DNA from: Melanocharis versteri
Lineage: Eukaryota > Chordata > Aves > Passeriformes > Melanocharitidae
Length of the DNA: 64,000 nucleotides
Direction: 5' to 3'
Assembly (NCBI GenBank): GCA_013397845.1
Contig: VZTG01010070.1
Coordinates: 372,001-436,000 of the forward strand
The position numbers and the translations under genes are program-made. The notes under the pieces are model-generated. The model did not search any database. It was not told the DNA's origin and saw nothing but the letters and a program-made list of their open reading frames with translations. Shown one piece after another: positions 27,401 to 40,200 of this stretch (its first letter is position 1; each line of letters opens with the position of its first letter).

Positions 27401-30285
27401 GCTTTAACATTTGCTTTAGCTTAGTTTGCCAAGCCATACATTAAGAATTACTCCTGGAATTTGAATTATGCTTCACTAACCTTCCAACACTCAATACAAG
27501 GTTCTGAAAAGCTCTGTGCAAAGGTAGATTGAACCTCTGCTCCCTCCCCAGTCCAGTATGACCAGTCTCAGACAGTTGTACATTGGTCCCTCACAGCCAC
27601 AGGAATTATGGGTTTCATGGAGAGGTTTATCCTAACACCTCCAATTCTACCAACACTTCTTCCTCCAAATGGTAAATATCAAATACATCTGCACTTCCAC
27701 TAGGTTTTGAGATCACTGGGAAAATGCGCACTGAAATACTAAAATCAGATGATATTACTGCCACCCAGCAATCTCTCTGGGCCACAACCACAAATATCTC
27801 ATTTAGCACATACCTTTTATTCATGGTAAATTTTTGGCAGTGAACTGCGTTCTACCTCTACTGGAATGTACCCAGCCCCTGCCTACAGCTGCAGTTCTAA
27901 AACCTGAATCACAGAGACAGTGCTTGGTCCCACAGTTTCATTCCAGGAAAAAATACCCCTGAAACCAATGGAGTTTTGCCAGACAAAAAAGAGCAAATAA
28001 ATACATCTGGCAGAACCTGGCAATGCAACATGTACTATCAACCAGAAACAGTGGTGAGAGAGGAATATGTGTTATTGCTTTTCCAGCTAAAGGTATGAGG
28101 TTCAGAATGATAAAAAACTCCTTATCCCTTCCCAAGAGATTATGGAAAGCATACACAGCTTGCCTTTTCCACACAGCTAACTGCTGCATTGGACACCTTT
28201 CAACCATTCAGTGGAAAAAGATAAGTTGTCAGGTTTTACTATTTACATATAAATAGATATTTTATGTCCGGATAGTGAAGTACAGGAAATCACCTCTGAA
28301 ATGCCTATGATCAAGCTCCATTTCAGAATCCAACAGCCTGGTTCAGATTTTCTCTTTTCTGCTACCTGTTCAGTCAAAAGTCTCTCTTTCATGCTTCAAC
28401 ACTTTTCAGCTGCTCAGGCAGATCTATTTAATTTCAGAATGTGCACAACAACACAGCCTTGCTAAAACAATCTTGGTCTTGATCAAAGAACAAGTCCTAG
28501 GATGCATTATTACTTAGTAACAGGTTGTGTTTCAAGAGTGCAGCTTCAAAACTAATTCTGCTTCTCTGAATTTAAATGCTTGTGATCGTGTGCAGAAAAC
28601 AACAGTGCATTATTACAACCAATGTTAGCTACCTTTCAAACTATTCCCCTGCTCCAAGACAATTCATGTGTTCAAATAACTCAGGTGAGAGCAAATATAT
28701 GCTTGGCTTCTGCCAGATTCAGTGCCAAAGCATAAAACCAGCAGGGACTGAAATGGCAGTGCCTTCTTCAACTGCCTCATCCATGCTAAAGAAAAGCTTG
28801 GTCGGGCACCACAGAGGGTGGCTTGCACTGTGCATGCCCTGCTCTCTTTCAGCATCACTGAGGTACTGGAATTAATGTCCTTATGTGCTAAGATAACTGA
28901 AGGCCACCGTGTCCTTTAAGTTTTGTCACTGAACTTTATAATTTTTGAATTATACACAAACCCCCAAACTGTTCTCAGGGCTAGGATGACTCTGCTCAGA
29001 CTCTGAAGCCATTGCTGTTTCAGCACAGTTTTGGGTGGAAGCAGAACTTGCTGCTGTCCCTGACATTACAGAGGTCTGTGATTAGCACAGATACTGTTAT
29101 TAATTGCTTTGGTAAGCATACAACAAATCATATGCAACAAATTAAAATAGAGGTCCAGCTTGGCACAGTGCTAAACCAGAAACTCAGTAACTCATACCTT
29201 ACGTTTACTGACCAAACAGTCCCTCCTTCCACAAGCCAATAAAATGATAAAAGATGAATTGTGAGAAATGCACATCATTTTATTTCCTACCATAAATCAA
29301 TGATAAAACTCTCATTTACAGCTTGTCAGAAGGAAAGTTTGTAACAAGTGGATGTGATGTTAAATCCACATGTAAGATAACCTAACCTTTCCTGTCACTC
29401 AAAAAAGTTGTTTATTATTAGATGTGATGCCACATCCAAGAATATAATCAGTTTGACTGATAGCTCCAATTGTGAAAGTTGAACAGAAGCATTTAAAATG
29501 GACCTTAGTCCTCACTGTAATTCTCATATATTGATGAACAAAGGAAAAAATCCAACAACTCAGTAACAATTCTAGAATAGTATAGTCCTGGTGATGAGCA
29601 ATTCCAGATGCCCAGAAGAACCACTGCAATGGTTGTCTTTGTTTCACCCACTGAATTTCCTAAATTTACACAAAGCAAGAATCATAAATGCAAAAAAATA
29701 CTTTCAATCTCAGTTGGGAAATTGACATTTTAAGACAGATCCAAAAATATGGGTCTAGATAGTGCTTGGGCTTGATAGACCACCTTACTGGTGGTCACTG
29801 TTGTGGATTTCATGACTGGTTTATATTCACATCTGACCCTGTTGTGGGAGACTGTATTTTATTTAAACATGAGTTTCCAGTGAGGCATTGTGATCACATA
29901 ATGCAGAAATCCATTCTTCCACCCTTAGCCAGCATGAACTGGCACAGCTTCACTGAACCAAATCAACAGAAGCAAATGGAAAGGAGAGGATCTTTATTAA
30001 AAATATATGATTCTGCCTTTCTTGCTCATACCAGAACTCCTGTGGGGGAGAAGGAGCAGAGCTACACCCTTGGCAGAGAGCTTAAGACAAAGTGAAAAAG
30101 GTGACACAGGAATGCAGGGATTTCTGTGTTTACAGCCAGAACACAGCCCTCACATGGACACACACCCCCTGCAATAAACTGCCTGCCTGTTCACACAATA
30201 CACACTTTGTCTCTTAATTCGCAATTAAATGAACATTTTTTGCCACTACAAATAACTTTCTGATGGTCCAGCTCATCTCTAAAAT

Positions 30286-30526
30286 GTCGTGTCACATCTC
30301 CCAGAGTCGCTGCACGAGCACATGCAGTGCACACAGCAGATCTGCAGGCGTGCAGGGTGCGAATGCTCCCTTTGCACACCAGATTTGCTGTGCCAGGACC
30401 AGGAATGCAATCCCAGCTCGGTGGCTGCCACACAGGGAGCTGCCAGCTGGGCTTGGTTCTGCTACACACAAGTGTGGGAGCTTTCTGTTCACTTCTGTAC
30501 GAGCTGGATACATTCTGTATTACGGG
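30286..30526. other. Small CpG-enriched patch
   Basis: About eight CpG dinucleotides fall within 240 bp, while most of the window has very few. The patch is GC-richer and stop-poor, so all three plus frames and two minus frames stay open across it; that is a composition effect, not evidence for proteins. It is too short and too weak for a classical CpG island. It could be a small regulatory element or part of an unrecognised older repeat. Confidence 0.4.
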
Positions 30527-31538
30527 TCTAGGGTTAGGAAATGCCAGGACAAGTGGTACAGGTGGTACATATTTAAGATTGCACAGTGAAGATTATACCC
30601 ATAGTGATTCCATGGGTTTCAGATTTGCTGCTTGACTGCACACTCTGAAAAGGATTCTCTCACCCAGCCAGGACATCTGGCTTAAGGTCCCACCGCCTGC
30701 CCCTGGCACTGCTCCAGCAAACGCTGTTTAAATGCTTTTATTGTGTCCACTTTAAGGATGGCATAACTTTGACTGAATATAATTTATACATTTTTGTTCC
30801 AAATCAGATTTACATTTACATGCTAAATGAAATATTTTTAGCCTAAAACAAAATCTGACCTTGGAGACGGACCTAACTGTTCCCCAAAATACTCACTGTC
30901 CCCCAATTCTCCTCTGCTGGGGTACAGCAACAGTGAGAGACAGAAGGAATTATAAGATGCCACAGTAAGTATTAGCTACCAGTGAAATAAACAAAACAAC
31001 AACAAAAAAATCAGAACCAAAAGATCTGATTGTTATGAATATATATTAAAAGATACAGCAGCGATATCAATTATTTGGACATTTTTGGAGAACAACAACT
31101 TAAAATTCATCTTCCAAGCTGCATATCATACATATTAACAAAGAGAAATTTGGAACTAATCTGAATAATTTGCTTTTTTGCTTTAAGAATCTTTCTGACA
31201 TGTAAAGATTGCAATGAGAAAAACACTAACAAGACCTTTTTTGCCTAATCATTCAAACCAGGAGACATTTGCAGCAGAACATTAGTGTCTTTTGTGGTTA
31301 AGAACATCCATTTTAATAACTTTCTTCCCCTGATTATTTTATGCATATGTGGATACAAAACATACTTGCTTTTATAAACTTTCTTTTATGCAAAATCTTC
31401 CGGGAGAAAACCAGTAAGACAGTGTGGAATTAAACACCTATGTCAGTGCATTTCTGCTTCTCTGGGCAAAACAAAAAGCTACAAACTCATCCCGAGATAA
31501 CCCTTGTGAAAGCATGCATCAGGCATAGCTTGTTTCAA

Positions 31539-31589
31539 ATACATATATATATGTATATACACACACGTATATAAATATATACACACACA
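31539..31589. repeat. Alternating TA/CA microsatellite
   Basis: A compound tract of TA, TG and CA dinucleotides. Positions 31539-31573 alternate strictly purine-pyrimidine for 35 nt; a break of AA is followed by a second alternating run at 31575-31589. Confidence 0.9.
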
Positions 31590-31740
31590 GAACGACATGG
31601 AAGCTTGTATCACAAAATCAAATTACTTCAATTCTTTTCTATAGAAATTTTGCACAAATACACTGGTGAGACCTAAGCACAAACTGTTCCTCTATCTGAG
31701 GCAACATGGCACAATCTTTAATTTCCTTGAGAACTCCCAG

Positions 31741-31955
31741 TCACAAAGAAATAAAAGATTTGAAACACAGATTATACAACTTTCGATGTAGTCGCTTAGT
31801 TCTGGTCAAAGCTTCCTGAGGAATGCTGGCAATAAAGATCAGCAATGGTTCAATGGCAACTCCTCTGAGCTTTGCCTTCCATCTTTTCAACTGCAATGTA
31901 TAAAACTGGTGCTTCAGATTTTTCTGGTCATAATAAAACTTCAACATATGCTTGC
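31741..31955 (-). other. Candidate terminal coding exon, unknown gene
   Basis: On the minus strand an acceptor (TTTCCATTGCAG) lies just before 31955 and an open frame of 70 sense codons runs to a TGA at 31743-31741. The peptide is lysine/arginine- and leucine-rich with one Trp and one Cys, contains the segments KFYYDQKNLKHQFYTLQLKR and EALTRTKRLHRKL, and looks helical and basic; I do not recognise it. Two CpG-containing CGA arginine codons survive in otherwise CpG-poor DNA. The exon would be entered in phase 1 and joins in frame to the candidate exon at 43095-43199 (forming a Cys codon). Against it: an open frame of this length is expected by chance several times in 64 kb. Could equally be noncoding. 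Confidence 0.2.
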
Positions 31956-33301
31956 CTGCAATGGAAATATGCAGATATCTAAGCACCCGGGGATATTAAA
32001 ACCTGCTTTTGTGGAATTTCCACACTCTCACACATAAACGTATGTTTCCTAAGGCACTGGTCTATCTTAGTTGAACCTGTAACTTGATCACTAAAGCCCT
32101 GCCAAAGATGCAATCACATAATCATATTGAAGTCCACCATTTTATTTTAAAATATCTTTCATCTTTTTATGTTACAAACTACATATTTAAGATTTTTCCG
32201 GTGTCTAAAAATTTTCTTTTGATATCACACTATTTTACAGCAATTTCATATTTTACCACATTATATAGTGCCACTAAAACTTATATATGATAATACATCT
32301 GTTGTAGGCACATTAAATACACAGCAGCATGTGAGGGAGTTTGTACACGTGCATGAGTTTGAGCTTGGGATTTTAGCAGCTTTTCCATTTGCAGTTATTA
32401 TTACTTTAAGTCTAACAGTAAATGGAAGGAATCAGACAGACAAGTATCCACCAGGTGAAGATCATGATTTGACATTTCTGTAAGCACTTTCCCGAGTTTG
32501 CCAGCCTTTAGAGACTTTGGTACAGAATACAAAGCTGGATATGTATTGAGTGAGGACGCTGAAACTCCAATTGCAGTTTATTTCAATCGATATTTCTTTT
32601 TTGAAGCCAGGGACTCTCATGTGGTGCTCATCTGACAGCTTTTGATGTGAACAGCATTAACAAACGTTGACATTTGGGTTGATTACTCTCCCTCTACAAG
32701 CATGGACTAGTCAGGCACTGGCTAATCCCTTCCTTCTTTCTGCTTGTGCTGCTGCTGTTTCTGTCCCACTTGCTACTGCTCAGTTTTATCTGTAACTTTC
32801 AGTACCAAAAACACGGGATTAGAAATCCTGACACTTCCAAGATGTGTGATGTTATTTAGCACCAGCAAAATCTGTGAAAACAGGGACCAGACGACCGGCA
32901 GTGACATGTGTGTCTTTCTAATGTCTCTCCAGTAACTCTCACAGCAGCACCACCCTGCTCTTGTTTCAGTGGAGATAAACCACACTTTTGGGTGGTACTG
33001 CTGCTTTCTCAAATGATCTGCACACGTAGTAACCACCACGTGCCCTCCTCGGAGCAGTGCAAGAAGGAAACTGCACAAAGAACTCACACTCACTGTTTCG
33101 AAGGTCCACAGACCACTCAGAGAAAACCAGAGATGTTTTCTGTGCACGGGAAGGTGTCATTCCAAAGAAAGGTCACCCAGATCTCCTCCACTGATTCCCA
33201 GGTTTAGCTGCATAATTAGTAAGTGCACAGCACCAGCTGCTTCTTCCCCTTGCAAAGCCAAAGCCAGTTTTTAAGGAAGACCACATAATTTATTACACAA
33301 A

Positions 33302-33323
33302 TTTTTTTTTTTTTAAAAAAAAA
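33302..33323. repeat. T13-A9 homopolymer junction
   Basis: Thirteen T residues pass directly into nine A residues, giving a perfect A/T palindrome core that disfavours nucleosomes and can slip. Confidence 0.92.
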
Positions 33324-34796
33324 GGGTACATAGAAGCAAACAAGGCCTTGGGAATCTACTTTTTGGAACTAGAATTCTGAAAAATGCTCTCCATTAAAAG
33401 CTGTTAGCTTACTAACACTGATCTTCCTCCTCTTGAGCTGAAAGCCAGTCATTCTATTTAGAATCCTAACACAAATTCATAGTATGTTGCTATTCCAAAA
33501 ATGGATCCTGACAACTCATGGAATTTTCTTTTTGAGGCTATAAAATAATAATCAATAATGAGGAAATAATTTTTAAAAATTTAGAATCAAGGGCAACCAC
33601 AATGCAACAGAGTAATCAGTATACAAAACTGAGTGAGGTGGCAGATAATGCACTGAAAGGCAAATAAATTCATTTACAGGGCTTAAATAACCTTCCTATA
33701 AGATACATCATTGACTGCTACCCTGGCAAAAATCATTTATAAAGTGTAACACGTGTGTAAACAACAAAATACCCTCATATATTAAAGCAACAGCAATTGC
33801 CCATCTTTTCTTATATTATTACCAACAGCTCTTAGACTTCATCCATCGGCAGAACAGATACCTGGAAGATTATGCATGAGTAAGATTATATAAGTAATTC
33901 TCAAATTTCATCAGAAATGTTATTTCAATTAATACACACAAATGGGTAGCACTTTTCTTATGAAAAGATATCATCTGATATTTATAATAATGTATATGAA
34001 TTAATCCCTTGCAAATATTCTCCCTGAAAAGTCTGTTTGATTTATATGAAAAAGCAAAAATTAAAATTGCAATGCTGATGGGTTTCTGCTAAGATAGTGA
34101 AACAATCTTCACCTTGTCAGTTCAATCTTTTCCTATTTTTGATACTTTTTAAGCACAATGATACTGGCTGTTCTGAACTCTAAACTGAAGCAGAGTTCTT
34201 AGTAAAACCTTCCTCTAAGAAGATTTTAATGCCACTTGAGAATTAAACAATCATTGCATATACTCTATAATCATTCATATGAGAGGCAAAACTAAATTAT
34301 CTCAGCTGAGCAGTAGCCTTATAAATTGAAATATCAAAAGATCAGTCCTGCTATCTTGGTCTATACTTGAAATAAAAAAAAATAATTAGATATTTGCCAT
34401 AGTGAATTTTTAAGATTCATCAAATTACACAATAAATTATTCAATACATCTCTCAAGATGAGTTTTCATTATTGTCTGTGTCAATGTGTTATAACACAGA
34501 AAGTTTTACTTTCATTGGTGCCAAGAACCCCATCATTTTACCATGATGTTCTATCAGATTTGTGTTCAATAAGTATCTGGAAAGTGAAAGAACCAAAATG
34601 CTTTCCCAAGAGATATGTGTGCAATAAAACAAAGAGTCTGTGCATTTCCCCAGAAATTTCAAGCTCCTCTCAAGTCAGTATTACCCCCAAAAGTGTTTTC
34701 AACTTTTTCTGAGAGCTACAAACCCACTACTTATTCAGGTTGTGCTTATTTTCTTACCTCTTTCTTTTCTGCTTCTGTTTTACTATTACAGGAAAG

Positions 34797-34814
34797 ATTA
34801 TTATTATTATTATT
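34797..34814. repeat. (ATT)6 microsatellite
   Basis: Six perfect ATT units. It lies directly after a pyrimidine-rich stretch ending in CAG that mimics a splice acceptor. Confidence 0.95.
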
Positions 34815-34920
34815 GATTTTACATCAAACTTCCTATAAGAACAGTGTAACAAAGGCACTAAAATCATTCTAGAAAATAGCTAATAGAAGATTCCACTTGC
34901 AATGATACTTTCTCTTAATT

Positions 34921-34958
34921 AAAAAAAAAAAAAACACCCAACCAAAACAACAAAAAAA
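34921..34958. repeat. Poly-A14 with A/C-rich continuation
   Basis: Fourteen A residues followed by CACCCAACCAAAACAACAAAAAAAG. Low complexity; no element body recognised beside it. Confidence 0.88.
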
Positions 34959-36945
34959 GCTTATGCCAAAACAGAGAATGCACTGAAATGAGTAATTATG
35001 AAATCACAGGGGAAAATATTCATGTTTTAAATTATAAGCAAATATTTCAACATATAAATGAACAGGAAAGGATAATAGTAGTGACTCACAGACAGCATTT
35101 GCTACACTGGCACCTGTTAGAGGAAACCTGCATGGAATTATCCTCACATTTTGCAGGATATACAAAATCCCAAACTATGCACCGCTGCCTTTATGTGGGA
35201 AATGGAACCCAACTGGAGCTATCCCTTTCTCAGACCTGACTGACCAAGCCCCAAACAGCACATAAAGACACTGTCAATCAGACAATACTTTTCCCCCTGT
35301 TTTTCAGCACTTCACATCATTTAGGAAAAGAAAATTTGTACAGTAGACAGTCAGCCAGAGCTTCTGGTCAGTCAGCCTGGCTTGATATCCAGGACCATCC
35401 ACAGCTGTGTTTGCAGTTATTCTGCCACACAGTACTGTGTGATGACCCCATGACCTTCCTTCATCCCTTCTGCTCTGCACCATCTGTCTTATCCATGCTC
35501 TTGTCATTCTCCAGCAATTCAGAGCTCAAAAGCTTCCAGGCTGAGCCAGAAACTATATCTTTGTGTTAAACTGTCCTGCGAGGAGCCATAACATCCCACC
35601 CAATGAGTTCTGAAACTTGGTTACAATCCGTGTGAAGAAGTGCTCCTTTTATTTGTCTGGAACACACTCCTGATAACTTAATTTTGATGGCACCAGTTGT
35701 CATATTGTGAGAGACAAGGAACAATCATTCCCTTCCCACCTTCCCTATATTCCTCACTCTATTATTGGCCTTTTTCTTATCCCTCTCTGTCATTACTTTT
35801 CCAAAATTAACGGTTCTAACCTATTTAACCATTTCTCATATGGAAGACATTCTACTCTCTCACACACTCATGTTGCTCTCCTCATATATTGTTAGTTCAT
35901 TAAATATTCTTCAAATGAGGATAAGCAGCAGCCAACCAAGGGAAGACTTCACACCATCACTGAGACCCCCCATGTGAGATGTTAACAGAGGATCTAGGGA
36001 CACTACTTAAATATGCTGTAATTCATATTGTTCTCAGCTCAAAAAATGACTTTTCTAGTTTCACTTCAATACAAAGAACCACAGAGAATCTTCTACTACA
36101 AGTAAATGTCAAAAAATGGCTGTCACCACATTCGTATGAAGCCATGGTTTATCCTGGTTATTGCACAGTTGCCACAGAGATGAGTTCTGTTTCACTTTTC
36201 TGCTTTTCTTTACTAAGAACTGTGGGATATGAGATTCAGTAGAAACAGGCCTGAGAGAAATGCTTGCATGAGCAAAATATCAGAAATACGAAGTCACCCT
36301 TCCACCACGATGTCATAAATGCTGCAGGTGCATATTCTCTGCCTGTTCCCAAAATCCCACTTGAAGTTTAAGTGACTTTACTGCTTTGCACAAAAATTCA
36401 ATTTACACAAGCCCGATAGCATTTTCCATGATAATTTAATTCTAATTTAAGTTCAGAGCAGATTTTTCTAGTGGTTTAAGAATGCTGTAAAACCCACCTC
36501 CTCCATTTTTCTGAGAAAATTTAAACAACTGCAGCTGGGACTCAGAATTATCTAAGGCCCTCAAAAGTTACCTGTGGAGATTTTGTCCTTAAGGATCAAA
36601 CAGCATCAGCAGAGAGCACTGATAAAAACATACTGTCCAAATACTCAATGAATAATGTACATCCCACTGCTTCTGCAGCAGATTTATTCCCAATTAAGTA
36701 TGCAAAGCTATAAAAAACTTGCTTAATACCAAAATCCAGTTCCCCCTGGATTAGTTCTCTGCCTGCCAATATGAAAATAACAAGCCAAAGCTCACAAAGT
36801 TACACTGGTATTAACCAGGTTTAATGAAATCATGAAGGTGACTAACCATTTATTTTAATAGGTTTATACATATATTCCCATTGTATTATCATGTTATTAC
36901 ATTATTTTTTGTCCCTTGGAGTCTCTCTTTTGTAGCCATTTCTCT

Positions 36946-37030
36946 CAACAAAAACCAAACAAACAAATCTACCTCTTATTTTTTGAATTACACAATCGTA
37001 TTTTTTTTTTGTTTGGGTTGAGGTTTTTTA
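36946..37030. repeat. Imperfect inverted repeat of AAACCAAAC / GTTTGGGTT type
   Basis: An A/C-rich arm at 36946-36967 (CAACAAAAACCAAACAAACA) is followed about 33 bp later by a G/T-rich arm at 37001-37030 (TTTTTGTTTGGGTTGAGG). The arms are imperfect complements and could pair into a stem. Confidence 0.6.
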
Positions 37031-38018
37031 TGATTGACATCAAGTACATTAAAAGTATAGCATGATTTTATCTACATTCTTTCCTTCTGGTTTTTGGACA
37101 AAAGAATCTCTGTATCTTGCAAAGATCTGCAGGTAAAATTATGGCTTCAGAGACAGAGCAGCCTCATCCTACATTCACAAAAGGAACTAATACACGAGAT
37201 ACCCCGAGGTGATGCACTTCAAAACCATCAGAAGATGACAAAACCATTAGTTGGCATCAAAGTCCTCCCCGAGTTATAGTCAATGTAATCAGGCACAAAC
37301 AGCTTGTATTGTTGGCTTGTCGATATCAATTCAGACCACCCACTGCTTCTTACTTATTTTATATTATTGATTCTGCATCTTTCCTGCCCATATCATACAG
37401 CTAAATTCCTTCCAATATGACAAAGCCTTGAGGATTTATAGACGTTTCTCAAATTGCTATTCTTGTTAGGGCTCCAGCTACAATCCCTATTGGAAAAAAT
37501 GTTATGAGAAAGATACTATCAAAGTGATCCCTGGCTGCTGATGCAGAAATGAAGACAAATCATTTTTAGTTAAAATCAAAAAGGCAGAAATAGTAGCAGA
37601 GTGAGGGTATTTACTAAGTTACAGTCATTTATCACACAGAAAGAAAGAAAATTAATTAAAACCCAAAACAGTGTTCAAAAGTTTTGAAGTTCTGTAAATC
37701 ATTAGTTTAATAGTGCAGCTAAGAATCCCTGTTCATTAAAAATCTAAATCTGAGATCAGCTTGGATGAAATATTCTGCTTTTTTCTCCAGAAATCAGGCC
37801 ATGCAGAATCATAAGATAAACTTTATGAACTGAAATGATTTAGCATCCCAAGACTGCTCTCTTTTTTAATAACAGATTATTACATTCAATACAAGCAAGA
37901 AGCATCAATGGATCTCCAGACATCAGAGTGATACATGATGAGGGCACAGCCATGGACTCAACATTTAGATGCTCTAAAAAAAGACAGCAGAAAAAGAGAG
38001 GATTGCTTTCTCTGAGTC

Positions 38019-38037
38019 TTTTTTTTTTTAAAAAAAA
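38019..38037. repeat. T11-A8 homopolymer junction
   Basis: Eleven T residues pass directly into eight A residues, the same architecture as the junction at 33302. Confidence 0.9.
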
Positions 38038-39678
38038 GTCCTTACTGAAAGGAAGAAAAAAATCCTTTTTTCACTCTTACAAATAGTGTAAAAATTATGC
38101 CTGGTTTTAACAATAGGAGCTCCTCCTTGCTAAAACCAAGAGATCAGTAAAGTGTGACTAGCTTGAAAATCTACTCTGACACATACATGTTCAGAATTTT
38201 CAAATTTTTGGCATATGATGGATAATTGGTATGAGTAACAAACAGAGGTTTGGGGTTTTTCACTTTGTGCAAAAGACCAAAAGATCTGTCTGGTGAGACT
38301 CAGTCAAGTTAACTGAGCATCACTGGTCCTGGTCAGAGCTTATGACGATGAAAACCAAGCAGAATAAAAAAATGGAAGAAATCCCCAGAGGCATTCACTA
38401 CGAGTATTGTAATATTTCAATTTGAGGATACACCAGGCATATAAATCAAAAGTTCACCAAAATAATGGGTGGCAGAGATAAGATAATAAAGTAGCACAGG
38501 TTTTAGCCCATAGTAATAAAAATGCAGCTTGTCCCATCCCTCTCTGTAAGCAGAATGCAGGGAAAGCACACACTGTCCCTGAAGGTGAAGGACTCCTCAT
38601 CTTAGAGGGAACATTGTACAATGTGAAAGGACTAGAAACAGAATTAAGGAATTAACCAATCTATCTTAATCCCTTTAAAATGAAACTGTAAGACAGAATC
38701 TTGCATTACAGATCAGATTAGAGAAGGAGCAGCAGCAATCATGAAAAGCAAGGACGAGAAGTTTGTTTTTAATAAGGGATGTGACAATCAGAGCAGCAGA
38801 GGCAGGAAGATGCTGTTAACAGCAGCATTCTGTAAGGAAGTGATGACAGAAAAAGAACAGCAAAAAATGGCCTGAGAGGAGATTACTGTCGAGAAGTGTA
38901 GAAACAATCAGATTATATGTGAAAGTTTGGAAAGCTTAAACACTACATGTGGAGCTTGAAACAGAAGGCTGAACTGAGATGCTCAAAAGGTGGTTATAAC
39001 TTCCTCAAACTTCCCACAGAGTGAGAAAAGCCTGCAAGAAAGAAGAAAAGTCCATAGAAAATAAGAATTATGAGGCTGCTAAACCTTGGACAGATTTTAC
39101 TATATAAATCATATCCATTACACACACATGACTTCACCTGCCCCCTTTTCCTGATACCTCCTTTACTACAAGTTCCAAAATTTAAAACCTTCATTCAGGG
39201 TGCCATTTTAGACTGAACAACACATCACACATCTGCCTGTATTTTTATCTTTCATTATACTGCACTCACAAGGTACAATTCTGTTAAGATATTGGGCTTG
39301 TTTTGGTTGGGGCTTGGTTCGTGGCTGGGGCTAAACCATGATACATTTATCTCTGTGACCATTAAATATCGATGCTGCTGATCAAAAATTTCTAAACTGC
39401 AATCAACAGAACTGTTTGGTGATGATCATATTTGTAACACAACTGTGCATTGCCTCTTACAGTGATATTTGAGGTTCCCTTCTTGTCTTTACTATCAAGG
39501 GAAGGCTACTGTATCAGGAAACTGCGAACTTTACAGTCATTAACGTGGTGTCTTGAATGCTGCAGAGCAGCTTAGGAAAAAATTGTTTATATAATTTTTA
39601 AAAGACTACAAAATGTCTTCCACAAAGAACTCACCTGTGAAACAGGACAACACCATACCAATTCTGTTTCAATTTTCA

Positions 39679-40200
39679 GAGTCACAGAACGGTTTGGGTT
39701 GGAAGGAACCTCAAAGATCATCTTCTTCCAATCCTCTGTCATGTGTAGTGATACCTTTCACTAGATCAGGTTGCTCCAAGCCCCATCCAGCCTGGCCTTG
39801 GACACTTCCAGGGATGGGGCAGCCACAGCTTCTCTGGGAACCTGTGCCAGGGCCTCAGAGTTGTCCCCACCCTCACAGGGAAGAATTTATCCCTAATATC
39901 TAAACTAAACCTACTCTCTGTTGGTTTGAAGCCTTTCCTCCTTGTCCTGTCACTCCATCCCTTGTCAGTAGTCCCTCTCCATCATTCTTTAGGCTCCCTT
40001 CAGGTACTGAAAGGCCACATTTAGGTCACCCCAAAGCCTTTTCTTCTCTCCAGGCTGACCCATCCCAGTGCTCCCAGCCTTTCCTCCCAGCAGAGCTGCT
40101 CCACCCCCTGCTCACCCTGGTGCCTCCTCTGGGCTCTCTGCAGCAGCTCCAGCTCCTTCCTGTGCTGGGCCCAGGGCCGGGGCAGCTCTGCAGCTGGGGA
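39679..40200 (-). mobile_element. CR1 LINE fragment, 3' part (minus strand)
   Basis: This is the clearest repeat in the window. Plus-strand reading starts AGAGTCACAGAACGGTTTGG, the reverse complement of the CR1 terminus, then continues through GTTGGAAGGAACCTCAAAG, GCCCCATCCAGCCTGGCCTT, GGGATGGGGCAGCCACAG, CTCACAGGGAAGAATTT, TTGAAGCCTTTCCTCCTTGT and CTTTTCTTCTCTCCAGGCTG, all in the order expected for CR1 read backwards. The far end (GCAGCTCCAGCTCCTTCCTG and a GGGCCCAGGGCCGGGGCAG word) has the form seen in songbird copies. About 520 bp are kept; the body of ORF2 is missing. The locally high GC of this stretch against its AT-rich surroundings comes from the insertion. Confidence 0.93.

Larger units (their letters stand above)
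20026..30285. other. Unique AT-rich DNA, no gene seen
   Basis: About 10 kb with one A-rich tract (21121-21187) and a short direct repeat (24458). Frames such as 25269-25640 have no recognisable content. Nothing else can be supported. Confidence 0.62.
31990..39678. other. Unique AT-rich DNA, possible intron
   Basis: About 7.7 kb with homopolymer junctions, an (ATT)6 tract and one imperfect inverted repeat. A minus-strand frame at 32773-33147 and its plus-strand shadow (32908-33207) show no family resemblance. If the minus-strand exon chain is real, this is intron between its last two exons. Confidence 0.6.

Noticed and set aside
30520..30542. TAGGGTTAGG resembling vertebrate telomeric repeats.
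   Set aside because: Less than two units, no array; chance occurrence.
30191..30635. Five overlapping frames on both strands around 30.3-30.6 kb.
   Set aside because: Simultaneous openness in five frames follows from high local GC and few stop triplets; kept only as a composition finding.
32773..33207. Overlapping frames of 124 (minus) and 99 (plus) codons.
   Set aside because: Both strands are open together, which reflects local base composition; neither peptide resembles a known family.
34749..34797. Strong pyrimidine tract ending in TTACAG, resembling a splice acceptor.
   Set aside because: It is followed at once by an (ATT)6 microsatellite and AT-rich sequence with no donor or sensible exon.
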